Below, piece after piece: positions 44,241 to 55,486 of a DNA stretch of 64,000 nt. Location of the stretch: contig OZ020517.1 in assembly GCA_963971425.1 (NCBI GenBank), forward strand, positions 8,558,501 through 8,622,500, read 5' to 3'. The translations under genes were made by a program, and so were the position numbers. This DNA is from Bryoerythrophyllum caledonicum. Its lineage: Eukaryota; Streptophyta; Bryopsida; Pottiales; Pottiaceae. Position 1 is the stretch's first letter, and each line of letters begins with the position of its first letter. The notes under the pieces are model-generated. The model made no database searches and was not told the origin of the DNA. It was given only the letters and a program-made list of their open reading frames with translations.

Positions 44241-44789
44241 TCTACCTTCATGTTCAACTGTAGAATGCACAAATTGATCTCAAAGACGTTGTCCACTCTT
44301 TCTTTAACAATACTAACGCTCATTTGAGCTAAAATTATCGAATTTGGACTCATTAAAAAATCAATATGATTCCACTCTCCCCAATCTACATGCTTGCACT
44401 TCTTTGCCCATTGCAAACAACGAGCTTGATGTTTCTTTGTCAAAAGTAGCTTCTTGGTCTTTACACAAATTCTCAAACCTTGCCTTTGAATACTTCTTTG
44501 ATCGTATCATCGTTCAATTGCATGCACTCAGATGCTGCAATTGCCATTTAACTAGTATTCTGATCATTTAACCTCTTCACAATGTCACAGTCACAACGTT
44601 CATCAAGAATTCTAGGTCTACCAATGAAGCATTTGTCTTTCAAGGCTCTCCCTCACAAAACCTTTGTACTATTTCAAAACAAGTGCTTCGAGGAATGCCC
44701 AAAACTGCTGAAATCTTGCCATATGAGTTGCCTTGCTTACACATCTCGTGAACTGCCCTACTTTGATTTTCAAACCTTCTAGAAACCAT

Positions 44790-45048
44790 AGCAAATCACC
44801 AAAGGCTTCTTCAAAACTTACAAAAAAATTCTAAAATAAAAAGCCTTGCAAGTGCACTTGTAAGCATGTTAAGTAAAAGTACAAGTATGGTATTGAATAC
44901 CGTATTGCCTAAAGTATCATCTGGGTAATTGGTATGTACTTGTATTGCCTCCATATTGACTTTCAATACTTGTGTATGATACCCTGCTCATAATTTTAGG
45001 ATTGATACCTACTCCTGCATTTTGTACCTACAAAACTCTAACACCCCA
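44790..45048. other. Spacer
   Basis: No gene recognised; may contain the missing outer end of the Tc1/mariner copy. Confidence 0.45.
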
Positions 45049-45051
45049 ATA

Positions 45052-45465
45052 AGGTAGAGGCACCCAATTTCAATTGGCCACCCAATTTCGATTAGTAGAG
45101 TATGCATGGAATGGTGCATGAAAATGTCAAATGCATGAAATGGTGTATTAAGTGACCCAAAACCAATAACTCAAAATCTGAAAACACCAGCCATAATCGG
45201 CATTCGGTCATGAAGTGTGCAATTTTAGGTTGCACCACCTCAATTCACCTCTCATTGGTGGCCTTGCCTTGAAAGTCGAACAAGGCCGATTAACATTGGG
45301 TACCCTCCATGAGTTGGTTATCCATGGCATGTCTTCTCTCTTTTTACTCACTCTCACTTGTTGGCATTGGGCAAAGGAGGGCACCAAATGGGGATTGTTG
45401 TTTTGCGTGCCCAAATTTGGGAGCCGCGAGCCGCGAGCCTAGGATTACGAGCCTAGAAATTAAAA
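45052..45465 (+). repeat. Left inverted end of the 8-kb element
   Basis: The inner part TTTTGCGTGCCCAAATTTGG through GCGAGCCTAGGATTACGAGC (45400-45455) is matched in reverse at 52740-52795. The part between is less similar. Confidence 0.6.
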
Positions 45466-46199
45466 AAGTTGTGTATTTTTGACAAAAGTAAAAGTAAAAG
45501 AGAAGCATAAAGTTAGGAAAAATGTAATTTTATTTTTAAAAATTAGAAAAAAATGAAGTTAAAAATAAAAGTTCAAGAGAAGGGCCCTATTGCCGTCAAA
45601 ATTGATGAACCGTTGGCGTTTATATTAACCTAGTCCTTTGTTATTAGGGCTTTGGATTATAAATGGAGGTGATCTTGACTGCTAAAATGGTTTAGGCACC
45701 CTATGGCCGTGGGTGTCTGAACCTTGATTCCAAAAAAATTGGTAAACCTATGGATACACCATAGGTTTATAATCATTATATCACGCTCCACATTAATTAT
45801 TATTGGAGAGTGATTTAACATAAAGATTTCCTCACACACATATTATAAATAGCCTCCGGTAGATGTTTCCCCACACGTTTGTCATAGATAGTCTTGGGCA
45901 ATAGAATGGACTCTTCAGTAGAATGGTGGGCTTCATTATTCAAAGCTACCTTGTATAGAACTTTGTAGAGCAATCCTTGAGAGGCTTGACAGTTCGATTT
46001 ATGTTGTGGTTTAGTGTCATGTTGTGGGATTTAGAAATTGTACTTTAAATTGATGGAGCTAGAAGTAGTGAGTTTATAAGGGTGGAGAGAGTAGTAGGTA
46101 TTCCTGAGCGTTATTCCGGAAGTTCTAAGAGTTGCGCAAGTGGATCATAAAGTCTTAGAAGTTTTGTTTAATTGATATGGGTCTGCTTGATTGATAGAA

Positions 46200-46835
46200 T
46201 CATTTTGATTTGCCAGAAATCAAGTAGAAGTGACACAGTTGGAGCAGACAAGTCTGAATGTGGACATCACAAAGTTCATTTGCTTGGAAAATGGTGAAAA
46301 CTCAAAGCTACCTTTTTTACTACACTATGACTTTTAATGCAGCTGAAGGTGGGTGATAATAATGACATCACCTTCAATGCGGTTGATAGTTCGGTGAAGG
46401 CATACAAATGTGTCATTTTTATGTACTCTCAAGTATTTGAAATAATACTATGAGGGAAGCAATCACTTCGGAGGTTGATGTGCTGGACATTTCGAATAAA
46501 GAACTGAAGTTGTTCATTGTGATCTTGTATATTCCTTGGAGGGATTTACTTTGATGGACCTGTTGAGTTGCTGATTACACCGTCAGAGTTTCAAGAAGCG
46601 GTTGATATGCTATTTGATGAGCTATTTGTTGCATGCATACAGTATGGAGTGCGGGCAGTGGAGGCCACAGTCATTGCGAGAATGAAAGACCATTTGACGC
46701 AAGAAACTGCAATGTGTATTGGCGTTGGAGTACAACAGTGATCCTGAACGCGAATGGAATGCGGATTTGCAAGAGCTACAACAAGCATTACTTTCAGCAC
46801 CATAAATGGGAATGGACAGTGATTGTGGTTTTACA
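46200..46835 (+). pseudogene. Unknown broken coding sequence, copy 1 of 2
   Basis: Not recognised. Plus-strand frames give DITFNAVDSSVKAYKCVIF and, after frame changes, a stretch with SEFQEAVDMLFDELFVACIQ. It is similar over about 550 bp to 47660-48330 (shared ARM-K/R-DHL..ETAMCIG and Y-K/R-Y-F segments). It lies inside the 8-kb element, so it may be an element gene rather than a host gene. Confidence 0.4.
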
Positions 46836-46889
46836 CCCGCGTTTTTAAGCAAACCCTGAGAGGATATGGGTTTTGTTTAAAAACGCGGG
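46836..46889. repeat. Inverted repeat, 22-bp arms
   Basis: CCCGCGTTTTTAAGCAAACC and its reverse complement (with one extra base) around a 10-base loop. It could be a tiny hairpin element. Confidence 0.7.
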
Positions 46890-47655
46890 CAAATGATATG
46901 ATATGCAATTGCAACATCCCACAGGGCCATGGCAAAGTCTCAATCGGGAGAGATATGCTTCGCCATCAGCGTGGTGAAGTCATACAAATATTTGTGAAAT
47001 AAAAAACAAATAATGTTGTTTGTGGAAGTAACAAGAACTCCAATTAACTTACTCAATCCAATTTTCTTTGTAACTTTGCGGATTGTTTGATCATGAAAAA
47101 GATGCCAGGTAGTCCATAAACATGAAAGAATCAACAAAATACATAAACATGAAAGAATCAAGTACAACGGTTGTTTGATGGTGAAGAATATGTCAGGGAA
47201 GACGTCAAATCTAAATGAAACAAAGCCTTCCAAGGGCCTCCATCAGACAAAGCAAATGTAGAAAATCAACAATTGTCAATGATCAATTCAAAAATACCTC
47301 GATAGGGCCGCCGATAGCGGCATTCCAATTGATGAGCTTTGTGAATTACAGATGTTAGGTTGATCTACTGGAAATTGAGAAATAAACTCTAAAATGAATT
47401 GCAAACATAGTTGTCCTATTCTTAGAGAGTTGGAGGGCTTCAATAAAAAAAAGGGAGAGTTGGGGAGACTCGATTATATGGTTGTCTCAGATTTCTTAAT
47501 CTCTTTCAATAGATCTTTGTCTTTCTGAATTTTAGAGTCTTAAGATTGGCTGTGGATCAATGCTAGGGACGAGAGTGTTGAGGAGGCTGTGAGAGTTGTG
47601 GTTTCAATTTCCTATAGCTACTGTAATTGTTGGCACTTGAGATTTGGATATAGTC
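46890..47655. other. Interior of the 8-kb element, unassigned
   Basis: No domain or repeat recognised. Confidence 0.4.
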
Positions 47656-47659
47656 AAAC

Positions 47660-48330
47660 GATAGAATTCAAGATGAAGTAGATATGATAGAGAACTCCGC
47701 GCTAAATTTGGACATCTCAGAGCTAATCAGCGTGGGGAGGGAGAATATTTGAAAGCATCCATTTTGGTGAAATTACAAGGTCCTCATATAATTGGACATT
47801 GGAGATAATATAGATGTAACATTTCATACAATTGTAGGATTAGTGAAGGCACACAAATAAGTTCTCCCGATGCATATGGTGGTATTTAGAGTTCCCATAG
47901 GGGTCTGGTGTTCTTCTTCTTTTGGTATTTAGAGCAATGGTGAAGCACAAGATGGAGGAAAAAATTGCTTCCATGAACGGTCTAAATTGGAAAGAATTTC
48001 TGATCATTGTGTTGTTGTATGTTATGATGGAATATACTTTGATTAGACTAGACGAGTTGTAGAAAATGCCAACGGAGTTTTCAGGAAGATATTGATGACC
48101 ATTTTTATGAACTTTTTGAAGCATGCATTAAGTATAGAGTGAGGTCGCTGAACGCCATGATAATCTCCGGCATTTACGATCATTTGAAATTAGAGAACTG
48201 CCATGTGCATTGGCATTGATCAATGACCATGACCTTCAATATTAGTGGAAAAGATGACTACAAGCGATACTTTGTCAATCACAAGCACTTGCACCTTTCA
48301 TTTTGGACAAAGGAAATAGACACAAGTAAG
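47660..48330 (+). pseudogene. Unknown broken coding sequence, copy 2 of 2
   Basis: Diverged relative of 46200-46835 in the same orientation, about 1.45 kb away. Segments: NSALNLDISELISVG, then FYELFEACIKYRVRSLNAMI, then LENCHVHWH and DDYKRYFVNHKHLHLSFWTK. Multiple stops. Not recognised. Two diverged copies in tandem suggest either an old duplication within the element or a repeated-domain protein. Confidence 0.4.
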
Positions 48331-48469
48331 GCATTTGCGAGCCCATATTTGAATCAAATTTGAGTAGATAAGGATTTGGATTTAGCAAAATGGCGTGGTT
48401 GATTGATAAGATTTGATAAGATTCAATACAATATCATGCAATATTCTTCATCATCATCATAGTTGTAAA

Positions 48470-49760
48470 AAGGTGTCGACAACGGCACCCCTTAGGATGC
48501 TCTTCCCATATTATTTGAGAGGAATCTCCAAGGCAGGACACGTTGACACTCATCCAAAAGGTCCTTTCTATCTGTAAAAAGGGAATCTTTAGAGGGAGTG
48601 CCAACATCGGCAATCCACAAGAGGGTCGTTTTTATCTTTAAAAAGGGATCCTCTAAAGGGGATGCCGACATTGGCAACCCCCTATACTTTATATTCACGC
48701 TATGGAAATTTTTGAGAGAATTCCAAAATGGTATCACACTTCATCATCCAACACTCTAAAAATAAGTTATCTACGGATGAAGTAGTGAATTCCAATACTT
48801 CATCCGTAGATAACTTATTCTTTGAGTGTTGGATGATGAAGTGTGATACCATTTTGGAATTCTTTCAAAAATTTCCACAGCAGGAGTGTAAATTCTAGAG
48901 GATGCCAATATCGGCACTCCCTTTTGGAAGTTCCATTTTATAAGAATCGATAGGCCTTCTTGTAGAATGCTGATGTTGGCACCCCCTTCAGAGGTTCTCA
49001 TTTTAAACAAAGGGAGAGGGAGTGCCGATGTCGGCACCCCCTTTGGAGGTTCTCTTTTTAACAATAAAAAAGGTCATTTTGAAGAATGTTAAATTTTAAT
49101 GTCAAAATTCTTTTTGAAGATTTCTTTTAATAAAAATGTAAGGGCGTCCTAGGGGTGCCGATGTCGGCACCTCCTTTTGAGGTCTCAATTTTCCTTTCCA
49201 AAGATATGAAAGATATTTTAAAGAAGTGCCGTTGTTGACACCCCTCTAAAAATTGATTTTTTTAAATGAGAAAGCTCCTTTAGACCAGTGCCGATGTCGG
49301 CACTACCTTTGGAGGTCTCTTTTCTAAATATAGGAAGTTCCTTCTAGAAGAGTGTTGAAAATGGCGTTCACTTTGGAGGTTCCATTTTTAAATATAAGAA
49401 GGATCCTTTAAAGGAGTGCCGACATCGGCAACTCCATTGGAGGTTCTCTATCTTAAAATATGAAGGGCTTCTAGTGGAGTGCCAATGTCCGTACCTTCCC
49501 TAAAGATTCTTTTTTAAAATTATAGGAAAGGTGTTTTAGAGGGTGTTGATGTTAGCATTCCATTTCTAGGTTGTTTTTTTCTAGACATACAAATGACCCT
49601 TTAGTTTGATGCCGATGTCGGCATCCTCTTTAGAAGGTTTTTTTTCATGTGTAGGATGGATTCTCTTCTAGAGTGCCAATGCTTGCACCCCCTTTGGAGG
49701 TTTCCTTTCTAAATATAGGAGACGTTTTGTAGAAGGGTGCCAATGTCGGCACCTCCATAG
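48470..49760. repeat. Fold-back array of 62-68-bp repeats centred on palindrome TGCCGATGTCGGCA
   Basis: About 16 units, each with TGCCGAYRTCGGCA or a close variant (for example 49023, 49157, 49292, 49418, 49613) followed by CCCCTTTGGAGGTTCTC and a T/A-rich spacer. Units left of about 48790 (48476, 48593, 48665) are inverted relative to those on the right. The centre is the 85-bp-arm palindrome at 48700-48880. Further isolated units occur near 50330 and 50415. Confidence 0.8.
48700..48880. repeat. Large palindrome, 85-bp arms and 11-bp loop
   Basis: 48700-48784 and 48796-48880 are reverse complements with only a few mismatches (for example ACGGATGAAGTA / TACTTCATCCGT at the centre, ATTCCAAAATGGTATCACAC further out). 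It is the axis where the flanking repeat array changes direction. Confidence 0.9.
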
Positions 49761-49764
49761 TGGT

Positions 49765-50215
49765 TGGAGCGTGCAAGGATTACCTCGGAAATTTTTTGTA
49801 TGTCCAAAAAATATTCTTGAGAAGGCCCTTGTCTTGGTCAAATTCAAGCAAATGTTCTACTACCCTAGTATTTGAAATGAGATAACCACTTTTAGATATC
49901 TGCGTTGTTTTGGAGTAATGGGCAACATTATTAAATTGAGAAGCTTTAATAATTGGGCCTTCATCCAAGAGAAGCGTTTCCTAGGACAAGCGATGAAGCC
50001 AATAATGTTTTCATCTTCAAGATGGCGGAGATAGAACTTGAGATCATGGTTGATTTAATTAAGACTATGCAACTTAGAGATGGCTTAGAGGATGCGCGGA
50101 TGATGTTTAACCATGTCAAAAGTGTCAAGTCTTGGACCACTATGGCTGCCTATGTATACAACTCTATTTATTGTCCCGTGATGACACTGCCGTTTTAGAT
50201 ATATACTTTAAAATG
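49765..50215 (+). pseudogene. Unknown coding fragment in the 8-kb element
   Basis: The best part is at 50020-50198: MAEIELEIMVDLIKTMQLRD, then ARMMFNHVKSVKSWTTMAAY, then VYNSIYCPVMTLP. The helix-then-strand pattern could be the start of a DDE-type transposase core, but I see no catalytic triad and do not assign it. Confidence 0.35.
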
Positions 50216-50399
50216 TGGTATTTCAATAAGTGCTCTCGAGATGATGCCATGCGGTTTTAAGTAGGCATGACAATTCAAATCTGAATCTCAAAGAATTCAT
50301 GTCCGACATCAAGATTTAACAACCGGATGCCGACATCAATATTACTTTAGAGTAGAGTCGGTCTGGGCATCCCGCTGTTAGTACTACATTATTCATTGC

Positions 50400-51600
50400 T
50401 AGAAGTCACTCTCGAAGGAGAGCCGACATCGGCACTTTCTTTTGGTGGTTGTCATACTTATCTAATTATACTACTTTATGCCACTACTAGCAATATTTTG
50501 TATCGTAAGTTCATCTATCAGTTCGCCATGCCAAACGTTGTACTATCCATAATTATTCATCAAATGATCTATCGGAAGCTGTTCAAACAGGTCAAGATGT
50601 CGTCATATATTTTGATGGAATTGGTGCACAACAAGTAGTTCCAACTTTCAGGCAAAAAATTATGATATGTATGTTGCGGCTATGGATGATATGGTCTGGG
50701 TATGCATATAGATTGTTGCCTATTACCCATATCTGAAAGGTGAAAAAACTAGGCAATGATCTTGGGAAGGATTAACTCACTCTTTGTATTGTCTATCGCA
50801 TCATTCAACGCTCTGGAAATCGTGCTGCACTCGCCAACATGCTCGGTGTGGATGAGTTCTGTATTTGCAATCTTCACCTAGAAGGTAAGGAAGTTTTTGT
50901 ATCTCTACAAAGGAAAACAATTTCTTCTCTAGGATTAGAATTTGACTAGCATCACCCCGACAAAATAAGGACATCACGCTTAAAGATGAAGACTTGTCGT
51001 ATTGATCCAATGATTGTTGACCTAACAATTGAAGAGCGGCCACCACACTCTATTTGCTCTCCTGAAGCAATTGAAGTACTTCCATCGATGTCACCTGTGA
51101 CTTATTTCCCAATTTAACACGTCAAAGTTGTGCAAGAGATTGCGTGTGATGAGAAGCAATGGCACATTGGAAGGCTTCCTAAGACATCTAGCAAAGCACG
51201 TTTTTCTCTATAGGCCGGTGTAAGGAAGTAGTGTGTGGGAGGATTGTGCAGCACGAAAGAAGTACATCTGCCTCAACATACACGAGACTAATGGACAATT
51301 TCAAGAAATTGAGAATGGCAAGAATGCAATTCTTCTTTTGCAACAACAACATTCATTGTTGTGTTATGGGCACACGGCAAAGGTGGATCCAATCTAAGCT
51401 ACATATTTCAAACTTCTGGCCAATTGAGATGGGAACAAACTAGAGCGGGATGGAGATATTCGCCTTCAAAAACGTTGAGTTCCGTCGCACTGAGCGTAAG
51501 GCGTTGTCCCCTCAGAATTTGTTCGGAGAAGGCATATCCGTAAACATCAATGATTATATTCCCCTTCCAACCCTTTAGAGCACCCAACAAAGAGATTCAG
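50400..51600 (+). pseudogene. Unassigned broken ORFs in the 8-kb element
   Basis: Plus-strand segments at about 50790-50950 (RSGNRAALANMLGVDEFCIC, then NLHLEGKEVFVSLQRKT) and 50985-51115 (MKTCRIDPMIVDLTIEERPP) look coding in style but carry stops and match nothing I know. Confidence 0.35.
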
Positions 51601-52734
51601 AAAGAAATCCATCTGCTTCATTTACTATACACCATAACAGCTGCGCATCTATTCTTTCCGTGATTGGAAAAATCCGCATGATTCTAATAATACCGCCTCC
51701 AATCCTAGGTTGTATTGTGACTTTCAAGTCTTGAAACATATCCAAGGTTTCTAGGTGTTTGTTGACGATCAACTAGTTTCTAAACTGCAATTGCCCAACT
51801 TTTACGAAGATGTCTAAGAAGTCACTTGACAAAAGGAGTGCATGGGCTTACTATTACTACTTCTGTTACATCTTCAAAATTGTCTATGGTTTAGATCTCG
51901 AGTTATATGTGTTCATTCACATCTAGTTTCTGCTCGAATGACATTAAGCAAAATTTATAGATTTTTCTCCTTAAACACTATAGTGCATAGTTGTTATATC
52001 TTTGGTTCTAAACACTTACTATTTCTCCTCTACCAATAGTTCCATACTCTAAATCATTTGCTCTCCCTCGCACTAGCTTTACAAATTACCGCCAATACAC
52101 CTTTTAAATCTCCCAAATTTACCATGTCCCGAGTCATCATCCACCAAATTGAATCGTCTATCTCCAAATCTTGCCTCTTGCTATCGAATTCTCCCGAGCC
52201 CTCTAGGCCGCAAATCCTAACTTTAAATCTTTCGCTCTACGATACCCGAAATTCAACCAATATTTTCAGGTGTCCCACTCTCACTGTCCCCAATGCTCCG
52301 TCTCTAAAACCTTCCAAACTGTACTTGCCATGTCCTTAAATTGCACTATTCCCACTCCTCCGGTCCCCAGATTCCTAGAACCACTACCACTCTCCAAATT
52401 CTAAAACCTTCCCCCCCACTTTGTCCTTTCTCCCTCCCCTCTCTCCCTCTCACTGTCTTTTTTTATATACTAAATCATGCTCCAAAGCTTTATAACCTCA
52501 GAATTCCTATCTTCCCTTCATTGTAGAACCCTAGACTCCACGGTCATAAGTCCATTTAAAAAAAAAAAATCAACAATATTGTCATTTTTAGATTCGTCCT
52601 GCATACAATTTCTCCACCCTCCTCCACGGTAATAGGTCCATTGATTTTATGCATTTAACCAATGTCATTCTTAAAAAACCTTAAACTTTTATTTTTTCAT
52701 GCCGTTTTCAAATTAAGAACTCAATTTTTGCCAA
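51601..52734. other. Interior of the 8-kb element, pyrimidine-rich
   Basis: 52030-52550 is strongly C/T-rich on the plus strand. No gene recognised. Confidence 0.45.
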
Positions 52735-53019
52735 CAAGGCTCGCAATCCTAGGCTCACAGCTCGCGGCTCGCAAAATTAGGCACGCAAAATAGCTTGGTT
52801 CGGCACCAAATCTCACCTAATCTAGTGTCTGATTATCGGCTCCGGTGGTTTTTGGGCTTCTAAATTCTATATCAATTGGAAATATTTGAGATTAAATTTG
52901 AAAAAATATTTGTTGAGTTTCATTTCTAATTCCTCATCTTTCTATATAAATGTTTTTGACAGACAATGTCATTTGAGTTCCCAATTGGCGTAAGTGATTA
53001 GAATTGGGTGCCTCTACCT
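52735..53019 (-). repeat. Right inverted end of the 8-kb element
   Basis: Reverse of the left end: GGCTCGCAATCCTAGGCTCA near 52740 and AATTGGGTGCCTCTACCT at 53002-53019. Confidence 0.6.
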
Positions 53020-53022
53020 ATA

Positions 53023-53615
53023 TAGGTTCACTTCAATGCTTCATTTTGTTCATCCAAACATTGTTTATGGACATATTGAACCTGTCTCGTTCATCTGCAC
53101 ATGAACGTACTGAATTTGTCTTGTTCTCTATAAGATTTCTTGCATGTATGAGTCGTTATTCATGCGTTGTTTTTTGTGTTTTCAATCATTTTCATGTAAA
53201 GTATCATATTCATGTTTAGAAGTGTTTGACCACTAGTATATTTGGTTGATTATTTTTTTATTTAATATTATTTTAAGTCAAAAAAAAAATTAAGAGAAGA
53301 AAGTTGAAAAAAATAATACTATAAATCAATACCATACCAATGTACATACTCCACTGGTATCACCTACCATGATACTCAATATTGACACCTTGAAGTTTCA
53401 TTTTTGAAAGATTAATGTTCATACTCATATTAGATCAATAAAAATTTGATCCATGTGATACTTGAGATCCAACCTAGTTGACATTTTATTAAGATTCAAA
53501 TATTGGTACTAGGCAGATATTGCAAAATCCTGATATTGGTCCAACACTGGTACACACCTCTTCATGATCTTACCATGTTTAATCCCTACAAGTGGCAAAC
53601 TTGAGGTAATTAAAT
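53023..53615. other. AT-rich spacer
   Basis: No gene. 'aatcaataccataccaatgtacatactcc' and following phrases repeat variants of those at 44880-45010, just outside the other end of the 8-kb element. Confidence 0.45.
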
Positions 53616-53619
53616 TTAA

Positions 53620-54561
53620 CTCCTAAAGGCCTAAGGCATTTTCACACCAAAAGCACTTCAAAACTGCTTATTCTAGTGCAATCAATAAGGAGGAAAACAA
53701 AAATTATTATTTCTACATGTAATCTTAGGATCTAAATTAAGACTTCTTGAGTAAGGTTCTCACAAAATTTCAGAAACTTTGATCGCACGGATTAAAAGAT
53801 TATAGTGTTTGAAGTAAAGAAAATGGTTCATTTCTTCCCTGGATTGAGTGGATCAACAGACTTTGACTTCACTTGGTGTCAAAGTTTTGCACTACACAAG
53901 GTCTGAATCCATTACCATTGTGTTAAGCATGATGTCCGTACCTTATACACCAATTTTAGAGGGAGAAGAGGGGTGTAGCATATTCAAAACAAATGTACAA
54001 GGAGTGAAGGTTTAAAAATTGCCAATTCACATTTTAACTTTTTGTGAACTTAATTTGCTTTAGATTGATAATCCAAATGGTCAACATGAAGGTTTACTCC
54101 ACATATTTTTGTAGAAAAAATAAAAAGTAAAAAATATGAGGATCTCTAAATTTTATGTGGAAAGGAAGAAGTATTTTAGGTACCTTGTATGACATTGTGT
54201 GACAATGTGTGAAAATGTTTGACTTGAGTTAATATGCTATTTTCCACTAAAGACAAGAACTTTTTTTTGACAATATGAAATGAAATAATATTATTTGCTA
54301 GTATTGGATCTCACACTTAATAGAGTGTCCTAGCAAAAGTTTTAGGAGGTGTCCAAAGTGTTTGCTCTCCCCGTTTGAAATTCAAAACCCTATAATTTTT
54401 TTTTAATAAATGTCGGATTAAGGAAAAAATTGTTTTCCTGCTAAGGATTTGGTAATGCGCATCTACAATAAAAATTTCAAAGAGGAATGTTAGAAATTGA
54501 CACCATAGGAATCTGACCAAACCTTCAAATTGCCATTTTATGACACTTGGCCCTTTATGGA
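53620..54561 (+). repeat. TTAA family A element (942 bp)
   Basis: TTAA at 53616-53619 and 54562-54565; ends CTCCTAAAGGCC and GGCCCTTTATGGA. Collinear with 1671-2612 and exactly the same length. Confidence 0.8.
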
Positions 54562-54565
54562 TTAA

Positions 54566-55478
54566 TCAGGTGCTATGTGTTATACTAACTAAATTTGGCC
54601 AAATATTTTTTCCACCAGCCGCATGGCTATGCCAATGTTTATATTGTTTCTGGAACTGCTTTCCTATGTGAAAAATCCTGCTGACCATTGTATGTCCATA
54701 GGATATAGGTTAGCCATGTGGAATAGATTTTCTAAACAGTCAATTAGAGGACCTATTTCTAGAAAATGAAATCATACATTTTAGACTGGAATTTTTACAG
54801 AACTCAAAAATTCTTTTTCTATGTTATACTATCAAAGAAAATGGATGATGAAGATTTTGAATTGTGGTTCCAAACTCTAAATTTCCTCACAATGCTCTTG
54901 GACCTTCATGAATCCATACAGAATGGTAGTTTTAGCCCCAAAGGACCTGAGTCCTCTGGGATACTTTGAGTTTCAATTGAGTCCCTCACTCTCAAATCTT
55001 GGCATGATTTTTTTAGATTTTTATTGAGGGGGCAACTTTTTAATAGCTTTCGGTTGACATAATTTTATAGAAATTTGACTTACGGTTCAAAAGCTACAAA
55101 CATTTTTTAGTAATATATATGAATAGTGCAGCAATTTGGTGTGACATAAAACAATTAGTGTAGCAAAACTTCAGTTAACTCTAAATTCAGCAAAAGCTCA
55201 AGTTTTTGTCCATTTAATTTTTTTTATAAAAATCTCTTGGAAGGGGAATGGAAATCTTTGCATCTACTTTAAGGATTTTTGAATTTCAAGAATATGATAG
55301 GATATGATATATGCAAACTTGAAGTGTATTGTTAATTCTCAATACATAGTTGCATTGCAGTTTCGTTGAAGGCGTTTAGTATGACCTCAAGAAAAGTTTA
55401 TGACTCCCTTCAAAGGCTGATGTCTTTCAAGCCGTGATGTCAAATTGAACAATCTTTTTACCACACTTCTACAATCCT
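54566..55478. other. AT-rich spacer
   Basis: No gene or repeat recognised. Confidence 0.5.
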
Positions 55479-55486
55479 CTATACAA

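Larger units (their letters stand above)
43326..44789 (-). pseudogene. Tc1/mariner transposase, decayed and interrupted
   Basis: Minus strand from ATG at 44789. N-terminal helix-turn-helix: MVSRRFENQSRAVHEMCKQG, then YGKISAVLGIPRSTCFEIVQ. Then GRPRILDERC (linker), then LLTKKHQARCLQWAKKCKH just before the first catalytic position, where the usual WSDE is no longer readable (now DFLMS). After the inserted Harbinger element and gap: CYFQHDNDPKHV with the second Asp, then HDFNPIEHLSNKV with the third. So the DD34D-type core is recognisable. There are several stops and frame changes and the first Asp seems lost; inactive. Terminal repeats not found. Confidence 0.75.
45052..53019. mobile_element. 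Large DNA element of unknown superfamily with long inverted ends (7968 bp)
   Basis: AGGTAGAGGCACCCAATT at 45052 and its exact reverse complement ending at 53019 give an 18-bp perfect terminal inverted repeat, flanked by ATA on both sides (45049-45051, 53020-53022). Further inward homology between 45225-45465 and 52735-52990 extends the ends to 300-400 bp. Inside are two diverged copies of an unknown coding sequence, a fold-back tandem array and other broken ORFs. A short deletion derivative seems to lie at 32190-32690. Length, long ends and a 2-3 bp target do not point to one known superfamily. Confidence 0.6.

Noticed and set aside
44000-44476. ORFs running through the N gap
   Set aside because: The gap is unknown sequence; only the 44241-44476 part is real and belongs to the Tc1-like transposase.
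48470-49760. Regularly spaced palindromic repeats resembling a CRISPR array
   Set aside because: Spacing varies, repeats are imperfect, spacers share sequence with each other, the array reverses direction, and the genome is eukaryotic.
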